NCBI RefSeq assembly: GCF_018070565.1
Contig: NZ_JAGPXL010000007.1
Span: 186,001-250,000 of the forward strand
Source of the DNA: Streptomyces sp. B93
Lineage (GTDB): Bacteria > Actinomycetota > Actinomycetes > Streptomycetales > Streptomycetaceae
DNA: 64,000 nt
Direction: 5' to 3'
Shown here: positions 9,488-17,219 of the stretch, one piece after another
How the letters are laid out: each line of letters opens with the position of its first letter
How positions within the stretch are numbered: the stretch's first letter is position 1
Notes under the pieces: generated by a model
The model's input: the letters and a program-made list of their open reading frames with translations, nothing else
Database searches by the model: none
Told to the model about the DNA's origin: nothing
Position numbers and translations under genes: made by a program

Positions 9488-10692
9488 CCATCACCCACCC
9501 GCACCTGGAAGAACGCTCACCGATGACCACCTCCCCCACCGCCGCCCCGGCCCGCCAGATCGTCCCGCCGGAGGAGCGCTACGCGGCCGAACTGGCCTTC
9601 CTGGCCGCGTACGACGACGGGCCGCGCCCACCCGCGTGGCGGCTCACCCCGCGCGCGGTCGTCACCTTCGTCATGGGCAGCGGGGGCGGCGCCCTGAAGC
9701 TGCCCGACGGCGCCGAGGTGCCCGACGGCGTGCCGCGCCGCCTGGTGATCGAGGGCAAGTTCGTCGGGCACCGGGCGCTGGTCGAGCGGTGCGTGGTGAC
9801 CCTCGCCGGGGAGCGCGGTCTGCTCCTCGTCGGCGAGCCCGGCACGGCCAAGTCGATGCTGTCGGAGCTGTTGTCGGCCGCCGTGTGCGGCACCAGCGGC
9901 CTGGTCGTGCAGGGCACCGCCGGGACCACCGAGGACCAGCTCAAGTACGGCTGGAACTACGCGCTGCTGCTCGCCCAGGGACCCACCCGGCAGGCGCTCG
10001 TGCCGTCCCCCGTCCTGACCGCCATGTCCCGGGGCGCCGTCGCCCGCGTCGAGGAGGTCACCCGCTGCCTGCCCGAGGTGCAGGACTCGCTGGTCTCGCT
10101 GCTCTCCGAGCGGCGGATCGCCGTACCCGAACTCGCGGGCACCGAGGACGCCCTGGCGCACGCGGCGCCCGGCTTCAACCTCATCGCCACCGCCAACCTC
10201 CGCGACAAGGGCGTCTCCGAGATGTCCGCGGCCCTCAAGCGCCGCTTCAACTTCGAGACGGTCGGCCCCATCGGGGACCTCGACGCGGAGACCGCCCTGG
10301 TGCGCGGCCAGGCGCGGGCGTCCGTGGCGCGGGCCGGGGCGCCGTTCCAGGTGGACGACGCCGTGTTGGAGGCCCTGGTCACCGCCTTCCGTGACCTGCG
10401 CGAGGGTCGGTCTGCGGAGGGGTGGGAGGTGGAGCGTCCGTCGACGGTGATGAGCACCGCCGAGGCCGTCTCCGTCGCCGGGGCGCTCGCCCTCGCGGCG
10501 GCGTACTTCCCGGGCGACCGTGACGTCCTCGGGCTGCTGCCCGGTCATCTGCTCGGCGTGGTCCGCAAGGACGACCCCGCCGACGCGGCCCGGCTGCGCG
10601 GCTACTGGGACGGTCCCGTGCGGCGCCGCGCCGAACAGGGCTCCGCCACCTGGCGCACCCTGTGGGACCTGCGTACGGTCCTGGAGGGCTGA
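9484..10692 (+). CDS. MoxR-type AAA+ ATPase (YehL-like)
   Basis: A 402-residue AAA+ ATPase of the MoxR branch, a group that works with VWA proteins as chaperone or metal-insertion machines. Walker A is G117-EPGTAKS. The Walker B position reads 'GAVARVEEVTR', with Glu where Asp is usual. Sensor 1 is in 'FNLIATANLRDKG' and the arginine finger in 'SAALKRRFNFE'. A C-terminal lid runs from about residue 280. The ATG at 9484 overlaps the preceding stop; an in-frame ATG at 9523 (MTTSPTAAP) is possible and would drop 13 poorly conserved residues. The next gene begins six bases downstream. By analogy with RavA-ViaA and CbbQ-CbbO, it should remodel a target delivered by the VWA subunit encoded next. 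Confidence 0.93.
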   Translation: MTITHPHLEERSPMTTSPTAAPARQIVPPEERYAAELAFLAAYDDGPRPPAWRLTPRAVVTFVMGSGGGALKLPDGAEVPDGVPRRLVIEGKFVGHRALVERCVVTLAGERGLLLVGEPGTAKSMLSELLSAAVCGTSGLVVQGTAGTTEDQLKYGWNYALLLAQGPTRQALVPSPVLTAMSRGAVARVEEVTRCLPEVQDSLVSLLSERRIAVPELAGTEDALAHAAPGFNLIATANLRDKGVSEMSAALKRRFNFETVGPIGDLDAETALVRGQARASVARAGAPFQVDDAVLEALVTAFRDLREGRSAEGWEVERPSTVMSTAEAVSVAGALALAAAYFPGDRDVLGLLPGHLLGVVRKDDPADAARLRGYWDGPVRRRAEQGSATWRTLWDLRTVLEG

Positions 10693-10697
10693 CGGCC

Positions 10698-13600
10698 GTG
10701 TCCCTCTCCCCCACGCGTCCGGCGCCCCACGAGGTGCTGGCCGCCCTCACCGGTCCGACCGCGCCGCTGCTCATCGGCGTGCGCCACCACGCGCCCTCCC
10801 TGGCCGCCGCCGTGCCCGCGCTGCTGGACGAGGCGCGGCCCGACGTCCTGCTGGTCGAACTCCCGGCCGAGATGCAGCAGTGGCTGCCCTGGCTGGGCCA
10901 CGAGGAGACCCGGGCTCCGGTAGCGCTCGCCGCCGCCCCCGCCGACGGGAACGGCGGTGGACCGGCGTTCTACCCGTTCGCCGACTTCTCGCCGGAACTG
11001 GCCGCCGTACGCTGGGCCGCCCGCCGTCGGGTGCCGACGGTGGCCTGCGACCTGCCGCTCGCCGACGGCGCGTGGCGCGAGGGACGGCGGGGCGGCGCGG
11101 GCGCCGACGGTCCCGGGCTCGCCACCGCCCTGCGGGCCCGGCTGACGGGCCGTGACGGGGACGACCTGTGGGACCGGCTCGTGGAGGCCACCGCGCCCGG
11201 TTCGCCGCCCGAGGCGCTGCGCCGTGCGGCCCTGCTCACCGGGTGGGCGCTGCGCGAGGACGCGGTCGCCTCGGGCGGTGTGCCGGAGCTGGACCTGCGG
11301 CGCGAGCGCTGGATGCGGGCCCGGCTGGCCGAGGCCACCGCGGGCGGGGAGCGGGCCGCCGTGGTGGTGGGCGCGTTCCACGCCCCGGCGCTCGTACGGC
11401 CGGACGCCGGGGACGACACGCCCGCGGGGGCCGACGAGGACCGGTCCACCTGGACGACCTCGCTCATCCCGTACACGTACGCCCTGCTCGACGAGCGGTC
11501 CGGTTACCCGGCGGGTATCCGGGACCCGGAGTGGCAGGACATGGTCCTGCGCGCGGCGGGCGACCCGGCGGCGCTGGAGGAGGCGCTCACGCGGGCGGCC
11601 GTGGGCATCTGCGGTGAGCTGAGGGGGCTCGGCCACCCCTCGGGGCCCGCCGACGCGCGGGAGATCAGCCGGCTCGCCTCGGACCTGGCCCGGCTGCGCG
11701 GCCTGCCCGCGGCGGGCCGCGGTGAACTGGTCGAGGCCGTGCAGTCGGTGCTCACGCAGGGGGAGCCGTTCGGGCGGGGGCGGGCCGTGGCACGGGCCAT
11801 GGAGCGGGTGCTCGTCGGCACGCGCACCGGGCGTCCCGCCCCGCAGGCGCCGCGCAGCGGCCTCGGCCCCGCCGTCGAGGCCGAGGTGGAGCGACTCGGC
11901 CTGCCGGGGCCGGGGGCCAGCGGCACCGGGGCATCCCGGGAACTGCGGCTGGACCCGCTGCGGTCCGACCTCGACCGCCGCCGGGAACTGCTGCTGCGAC
12001 GGCTCGGCGTGTGCGGGGTGCCCTACGGGGAGGCCAGGGAGGTCGTCGGCGCGGGCGGCGCGGAGGCCCTCACCTCCCGCTGGGAGGTCCGCTGGGCTCC
12101 CGCCACTGCGGCCATGCTGACCGCGGCCGGGGTGCGGGGGGTCACCGCCGCGCAGGCAGCCGAAGGTGTGCTGCGCGAGCGGCGGCGAGTGGAGCGCGCG
12201 GCGGGCGGGCCGACCGCCGCGCAGGCCCGGGAAGGGCTCGAACGGGCGGCGGAGTGCGGCCTGCCCGCGCTCACGGACGAACGGCTCACCGATGTCGCGG
12301 AGGTCCTTCCGCAGGTCGGCACCCTGCCGGAACTCCTCGCCGGTCTGACCTTGCTGGACCGGCTGCGGGCCGGGCACGTCCCGGGACTCGGCGCCGACCC
12401 GGACCGTACGGCCCGCGCGGCAGCCGTATCGGAGCAGCTGACGGCCGCCGCGGTGCGGCAGGTGGACGGACTGACCGGGTCCGAGGACCCCGCCGACGCC
12501 CACGCCCTGCTCGAACTCGCCCACCGAGCTGACCTGCTGGGGGGCGGCGTCCGGCTCGCGCACGCCCTGGCCCGCCTGTCCGCCGACGGCTCCCCGCTGA
12601 TGCGCGGTGCCGCCGGGGCCGTACGCGTCCTGCTCGGACAGGAGGACGCTCCGGTCTTCGGTGACCGGGTGGCCTCCTGGGTCGACGCGGCCACCCGACC
12701 GGACTCCCGGGCCGCGCTCACCGCCCGGCTCACCGGGCTGCTCACCGCCGCCGGTCCGCTGCTGGAGGCGGCGGCGCCCGCGCTGGAGCCGCTGCTCACC
12801 CGGATGTCCGACCTGCCCGACCGGGAGTTCCTCGACCGGCTGCCCGCGCTGCGCGGCGGCTTCGACACCCTGAGCCCCGCGGCCCGCGACCGTCTCCTCG
12901 CGGCCGTCGAGGAACGTCTCGACACCGCGCGCGTCGCCGACACCCACGGCGTCGACCCGGCCGCGCTCGCCACCTGGACCGCGGCGGACCTGGCGGCCCG
13001 CGAGGCGCTGCGGTCACTGGGGCTGCTGCCCACGCCGTCCGACGCTCCGGCGCAGGGCGCCCGCGACGGTCGTACCCCGGAGGGCGGTGCCCCGGAAGAC
13101 GGGCGGGCCACCCCGGCTCGGGCGGAGGATTGTCGCCTCGCGCCCGCCGACCGCTGGCGCCTTCTCCTCGGCCGCCGCACGGACCAGCTGCCGCCCGCTG
13201 CCGCGCCGTTGGCGACCGCGCTGGACGAGCTGTACGGCGGCGGGCGGGGCGAGGGCAGCCGGGGGGACCTGACGGGCCGGGGAACCGGAGGCGGGCGGGA
13301 GGCACCGTACCCCGGGGTGCGCGAGTGGTCCGAGGAACTGGCCGCCCTGTTCGGGCCGGGCATCCGGGAGGAGGTGCTGGCTGCCGCCGCGGCGGCGGGC
13401 CGCAAGGACGTCCTCGCCGAACTGGACGCAGACGGTGTGCGCCCTTCGGTGGACCTGCTGCGCACGGTGCTGAGCCACGCGGGCGGGTTGCCCGAGGCCC
13501 AGCTGGCGGCGCTGCGCCCCCTCGTACGGCGGCTCGTCGACGCGCTGACCCGGCAGTTGGCCACCCGGCTGCGTCCCGCCCTGCACGGCACGGCACTGCC

Positions 13601-14240
13601 GCGCCCCAGCAGACGCCCCGGCGGCGGTCTCGACCTGCCGCGCACGCTGCGGGCCAACCTGGCGACCGCGCGCCGCGGCCCGGACGGCACGGTCCGGGTG
13701 ATTCCCGAGCGGCCGGTGTTCCGTACCCGGGCGCGCCGGGCCTCCGACTGGCGGCTGATCCTGGTCACGGACGTGTCGGGGTCCATGGAGGCGTCCACGG
13801 TCTGGGCCGCGCTGACCGCCTCGGTGCTGGCGGGGGTGCCGACGCTGTCCACCCACTTCCTGGCCTTCTCCACGGACGTCATCGACCTCAGCGGACACGT
13901 GGCCGACCCGCTGTCGCTGCTGCTGGAGGTCAGCGTGGGCGGCGGCACCCACATCGCGGCGGGGCTCCGGCACGCGCGCGAACTCGTCACCGTGCCCTCG
14001 CGCACCCTGGTCGTGGTCGTCAGCGACTTCGAGGAGGGCCATCCCCTCGGCGGCCTGCTCGCCGAGGTCCGCGCGCTGGTCTCGGCCGGGTGCCATGTCC
14101 TGGGCTGCGCGAGCCTCGACGACACCGGGCGGCCTCGCTACTCCACGGGAGTCGCCGGTCAGCTCGTCGCCGCGGGTATGCCGGTCGCCGCCCTCAGTCC
14201 GCTCGAACTCGCCCGCTGGGTAGGGGAGAAGATCGCATGA
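10698..14240 (+). CDS. DUF5682 - VWA (CoxE-like) fusion protein
   Basis: An 1180-residue protein made of two parts. The N-terminal ~800 residues match DUF5682 (E. coli YehM type), beginning with 'LLIGVRHHAPSLAAAVPALL' and 'PDVLLVELPAEMQQWLPWL'. A low-complexity Gly/Arg/Pro linker lies at about 780-870. The C-terminal VWA domain (about 1015-1180) has a complete metal-ion-dependent adhesion site: DVSGS at about 1025, the Thr of 'GGGTHIAAGL' at about 1082 and the Asp of 'VVSDFEEG' near 1108. In E. coli these are two genes (yehM and yehP), so this is a fusion. The GTG start at 10698 lies 5 bases after the ATPase stop, and the end overlaps the SWIM gene start (ATGA). It is the likely partner of the MoxR ATPase: VWA for docking, DUF5682 unknown. 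Confidence 0.85.
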   Translation: MSLSPTRPAPHEVLAALTGPTAPLLIGVRHHAPSLAAAVPALLDEARPDVLLVELPAEMQQWLPWLGHEETRAPVALAAAPADGNGGGPAFYPFADFSPELAAVRWAARRRVPTVACDLPLADGAWREGRRGGAGADGPGLATALRARLTGRDGDDLWDRLVEATAPGSPPEALRRAALLTGWALREDAVASGGVPELDLRRERWMRARLAEATAGGERAAVVVGAFHAPALVRPDAGDDTPAGADEDRSTWTTSLIPYTYALLDERSGYPAGIRDPEWQDMVLRAAGDPAALEEALTRAAVGICGELRGLGHPSGPADAREISRLASDLARLRGLPAAGRGELVEAVQSVLTQGEPFGRGRAVARAMERVLVGTRTGRPAPQAPRSGLGPAVEAEVERLGLPGPGASGTGASRELRLDPLRSDLDRRRELLLRRLGVCGVPYGEAREVVGAGGAEALTSRWEVRWAPATAAMLTAAGVRGVTAAQAAEGVLRERRRVERAAGGPTAAQAREGLERAAECGLPALTDERLTDVAEVLPQVGTLPELLAGLTLLDRLRAGHVPGLGADPDRTARAAAVSEQLTAAAVRQVDGLTGSEDPADAHALLELAHRADLLGGGVRLAHALARLSADGSPLMRGAAGAVRVLLGQEDAPVFGDRVASWVDAATRPDSRAALTARLTGLLTAAGPLLEAAAPALEPLLTRMSDLPDREFLDRLPALRGGFDTLSPAARDRLLAAVEERLDTARVADTHGVDPAALATWTAADLAAREALRSLGLLPTPSDAPAQGARDGRTPEGGAPEDGRATPARAEDCRLAPADRWRLLLGRRTDQLPPAAAPLATALDELYGGGRGEGSRGDLTGRGTGGGREAPYPGVREWSEELAALFGPGIREEVLAAAAAAGRKDVLAELDADGVRPSVDLLRTVLSHAGGLPEAQLAALRPLVRRLVDALTRQLATRLRPALHGTALPRPSRRPGGGLDLPRTLRANLATARRGPDGTVRVIPERPVFRTRARRASDWRLILVTDVSGSMEASTVWAALTASVLAGVPTLSTHFLAFSTDVIDLSGHVADPLSLLLEVSVGGGTHIAAGLRHARELVTVPSRTLVVVVSDFEEGHPLGGLLAEVRALVSAGCHVLGCASLDDTGRPRYSTGVAGQLVAAGMPVAALSPLELARWVGEKIA

Positions 14241-16102
14241 GCCCGGATCTGCCTCCGGTCGTCCCGTCCGTGACCGCCGAACTCGTCGGGGCGCTGTCGC
14301 CCCGGCTCCGCAAGCGGCTGGACGGCGGTGTGGCCAAGCTCGCGGCGCGTCCCGTCGTCCGGGAGGGCGACACCGTACGGATCGCCGTGGACGACGAGAC
14401 CGATGTCACCCTGCACCTCACCGGCACCGCGGTGACCAGCGCGGACGCGATCCGCTGCGGCTGTCTGCTGGCTCCCGGCTGTCTGCACCGCGCGGCGGCG
14501 GCCTCGGCCGCACCGGTGGCCGAGGACATGCCCGTGGCGGACGACATGCCCGGAACCGACGGCACGCCCGGGACCGACGGCACGCCGGTGGCCGATGACG
14601 CGCCGGTGGCCGACGACGCGCCGCCCGCCGCGGACACCGCGCAGGCTGCGGACGACACCTGCCAGGCGACGGTGGGCCAACGGGCGCGCGGGGCGGAGGA
14701 ACCGGCGGAGCAGCCCCGGCCGGAGGCCGTCGCCGCCCGAGCGGTGTACGACGCGGCCGCCGCCGTCCTGGACGCCGGTACGGACGGCGCGGGTGCCGTC
14801 CTCCAGGCGGAACTCCTCCGGGCCGCGCACACCGCGCGGCTCGCGGGTCTGCACCGGGCCTTCGCCGCGGCTGTCTCCGTGGTCACCGAGGTGCGCGCGG
14901 CCCGCTCCGCCGATCCCGGACACCGCCTCGCCGGCCTCTCCCGCGCCCTGGCCGACGTACTGACCGTCGCCCACCGCCTGCCGCACGCCACCGGCACGGA
15001 CCTGGCCGGACTGCGCGGCACGGCACGGCAGCCGTACCGGCCGGACGGCTCCCTGCGCCTGTACGGGCTGTTCTCCGAACCGGTCCTCACGGCGACCGGT
15101 TACGCGGGCGCGGTCACCTGGACCACCGACGCCGACGGACGCCTGTACACGGTGTCGGACGTGGCTCCGGGCGGTCCCGCCCGCGCGACCGGCGCCGCCG
15201 ACCGGGCCGTACGGATCGGCGACACCACCCTGACCCACCGTGAACTGTCCCGCGCGGGGCTGGCCGTGTCCGGCGCGACCGTCTCCCCCACGGGCCGCCT
15301 CGGCGCGGGCGCCGCGGTGCGGGCGGTCCGCGCGTCCGGCGCCGCCTGGCACGCCGAGCCGCTGGACCGGTTGTGGGCCCAGCCCGTCGCCGAGCAGGTG
15401 GCCCGTGCCCTGGACGCCGGGCGGGACCTGCTGTTCCTGGAGGTGACGCTCACCGGCGCGGTGCGTGAGGCGACGGGCGACTGTCTGCTGGCCGACTGCG
15501 CGGGCCTGCCCCTGCGGCTGGCCACCGCCCATGACGACCCGGCGCTGCCCTACCGCGACAACCTCCGCCTGCTCGCCGCCGCCGGTGGCCGCCGACTGCG
15601 GATCGTCGCGCGTCTCGTCCCCGGGCAGCTCCCCCGCGCCCTGCTGCTCGCCACCGAGCACCCCACCGACGCCGCCGCCCGGGTGGACCTCGGTCTGGAC
15701 CGCCTCCAGCACGCGGACCTGCCCTCCGGGGCGGTCCCGTCACCGGCCCTGACCGTCTCCGCCGGGGACGAGGCCCCGCTGCACCTGCTGCGCCGCCGCG
15801 TCCACCAGACGGTGTCGGGGGGCCGCCGGGTCCTGACCGCCGCCCGCGCCGGGACGGCGGACGGAACCCGCCTGCGCCGTCTCGGTCTCGGCACGGCGGG
15901 CGACCTCCTCGACCACCTCCACGCCGCCGCCGCGCACCGCTCCCGCGACGCCTTCGGCCGTCTGCTCCCGGCCGACACGGACGACTTCGCCCGGGCCTGG
16001 CTCGCCGCCGCCGTCTACACGGACGCCGTGGAGCGGGCGCTGTGCGCGCACGCGTGGGGAGCCGCGGCGCCGCTCGCGGGCATCGAGGCGGGGTCCTCAT
16101 GA
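14237..16102 (+). CDS. SWIM zinc-finger protein (YehQ-like)
   Basis: A 621-residue protein with a SWIM zinc-binding motif near the N-terminus: C74-G-C76, C82-L-H84, matching CxCx(n)CxH. SWIM domains bind nucleic acid or protein. A linker of seven imperfect six-residue repeats (PVADDM/PGTDGT type, residues 93-134) and a helical part follow. The remaining ~350 residues are a beta-rich region ('YRPDGSLRLYGLFSEPVLTA', 'GYAGAVTWTTDADGRLYTVS') that I do not recognise outside this family. The ATG overlaps the VWA gene stop. It is the last gene of the module; the TSUP gene follows after 123 bases with its own promoter-like sequence. Confidence 0.83.
   Translation: MSPDLPPVVPSVTAELVGALSPRLRKRLDGGVAKLAARPVVREGDTVRIAVDDETDVTLHLTGTAVTSADAIRCGCLLAPGCLHRAAAASAAPVAEDMPVADDMPGTDGTPGTDGTPVADDAPVADDAPPAADTAQAADDTCQATVGQRARGAEEPAEQPRPEAVAARAVYDAAAAVLDAGTDGAGAVLQAELLRAAHTARLAGLHRAFAAAVSVVTEVRAARSADPGHRLAGLSRALADVLTVAHRLPHATGTDLAGLRGTARQPYRPDGSLRLYGLFSEPVLTATGYAGAVTWTTDADGRLYTVSDVAPGGPARATGAADRAVRIGDTTLTHRELSRAGLAVSGATVSPTGRLGAGAAVRAVRASGAAWHAEPLDRLWAQPVAEQVARALDAGRDLLFLEVTLTGAVREATGDCLLADCAGLPLRLATAHDDPALPYRDNLRLLAAAGGRRLRIVARLVPGQLPRALLLATEHPTDAAARVDLGLDRLQHADLPSGAVPSPALTVSAGDEAPLHLLRRRVHQTVSGGRRVLTAARAGTADGTRLRRLGLGTAGDLLDHLHAAAAHRSRDAFGRLLPADTDDFARAWLAAAVYTDAVERALCAHAWGAAAPLAGIEAGSS
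14513..14638 (+). repeat. Seven tandem 18-bp units encoding a Pro-Val-Ala-Asp-Asp type linker
   Basis: Within the SWIM protein gene, seven consecutive 18-bp units encode the hexapeptides PVAEDM, PVADDM, PGTDGT, PGTDGT, PVADDA, PVADDA and PPAADT. It is an acidic, proline-punctuated flexible linker between the zinc finger and the body of the protein. Such in-frame repeats often vary in copy number between strains. Confidence 0.85.
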
Positions 16103-16191
16103 TGTCGCCGGGTGATGCAACTCACCTCGAGAAGACCCTGGACAGCGGCGTCCACCACCTCCACGCCCATTCTTCCCCGACTGTTCCCTAG

Positions 16192-16207
16192 CTTTCCCAT
16201 AGGAAAG
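16192..16207. promoter_or_regulatory. Palindrome upstream of the TSUP transporter gene
   Basis: CTTTCC-CATA-GGAAAG is a perfect 6-bp inverted repeat with a 4-base spacer, nested inside outer CCTAG/CTAGG arms (CCCTAG at 16186-16191, CTAGGG at 16212-16217). It ends 18 bases before the ATG at 16226, so a bound repressor would block transcription or ribosome loading. The cognate regulator is not in the window; a sulfur-responsive regulator would be logical for this transporter family (inference). Confidence 0.45.
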
Positions 16208-16225
16208 GTTTCTAGGGTCGTCCGC

Positions 16226-17137
16226 ATGGACTTCTCCGTCTCGATCATCGTCGCCGGTGCCCTCGTCGGATTCGCCGTGGGGCTCACCGGCATGGGCGGT
16301 GGGGCCCTGATGACGCCGATCATGGTCATGCTGTTCGGGGTGAACCCGACCGCGGCCATCGGCAGCGACCTCGCCGCGTCGGTGTTCATGAAGCCGTTCG
16401 GCGCGCTGGTGCACCAGCGGGCGGGCACCGTGCGGTGGGACATCGTGCGCTGGCTGCTGCCGACCGCCGTACCGGCCGCGTTCGGCGGGGTGTTCCTGCT
16501 GCGGGCGCTCGGCGACGGGGAAGCGCTCCAGGAGCGGGTGAAGTACGTCGTCGGCGCCGCGCTGCTGCTGGCCGTCACCGGGATGCTCGCCCGTATCCGG
16601 CTCGACCGGCGCCGCGCCGCCACCGTGACCGAGGACGCCCATGTGCCGGTGCGTCCCGTGGCCACGCTGCTGATCGGTCTGGTGGGCGGCGTCATCGTCG
16701 GGATGACGTCGGTGGGGTCCGGGTCCCTGGTGATCGTGATGCTGATGCTGGCCCATCCGCGGCTCAAGGCCAACCACATCGTCGGCACCGACCTCGTGCA
16801 GGCGATCCCCATGGTGGCCGCCGCCGCGCTCGGTCATCTCCTCGTCGGGGACGCCGATCTGGGGCTCGCCGGGACGCTCCTCGTCGGCGCGATCCCCGGT
16901 GTCGTCGTGGGCGCCCTGGTCTCCACCCGGGTGGGTGGCTCCGCGGTGCGCTGGGCGCTGGTGGTGCTGCTGACCGGGTCCGGTCTGTCCATGCTCAAGG
17001 CGTCGTCCGCCGTGATCGTGACCGCCTGCGTGGCCATGGCCCTCGTCGGGATCGTCAGCGCCGTACGGGGGCGGCGGAGCGGCAGCCCGCGTGGACCGGT
17101 CGAGGAAGAGCGGGCGGAGGCGGGCGTGCGGGTCTGA
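16226..17137 (+). CDS. TSUP/TauE-SafE family membrane transporter
   Basis: A 303-residue integral membrane protein of the sulfite exporter TauE/SafE (TSUP) family, which moves sulfite, sulfonates or other small organic anions. It has about eight hydrophobic segments in two homologous halves, each beginning with a glycine-rich first helix ('VGFAVGLTGMGGGALMTPIM' near residues 12-32 and 'GGVIVGMTSVGSGSLVIVML' near 155-175) as is typical. The chosen ATG gives an N-terminus that starts directly in the first membrane helix; longer starts add an unlikely Ser/Thr/Pro extension. A palindromic sequence lies just upstream. It is convergent with the alginate-lyase gene. Confidence 0.9.
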   Translation: MDFSVSIIVAGALVGFAVGLTGMGGGALMTPIMVMLFGVNPTAAIGSDLAASVFMKPFGALVHQRAGTVRWDIVRWLLPTAVPAAFGGVFLLRALGDGEALQERVKYVVGAALLLAVTGMLARIRLDRRRAATVTEDAHVPVRPVATLLIGLVGGVIVGMTSVGSGSLVIVMLMLAHPRLKANHIVGTDLVQAIPMVAAAALGHLLVGDADLGLAGTLLVGAIPGVVVGALVSTRVGGSAVRWALVVLLTGSGLSMLKASSAVIVTACVAMALVGIVSAVRGRRSGSPRGPVEEERAEAGVRV

Positions 17138-17219
17138 GACCGCAGCCGGGCCCTGCCGCCGACCGGGCCCCGCCGTCGACGGCCGACGGGACCCTCCAGG
17201 AGACGGGAGCCCTCGGGGG

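Noticed and set aside
3588..16102. Classical phage-defence island
   Set aside because: There are no nuclease, toxin-antitoxin, restriction or integrase genes nearby, and base composition equals the surroundings; a conflict role for the module stays only a possibility.
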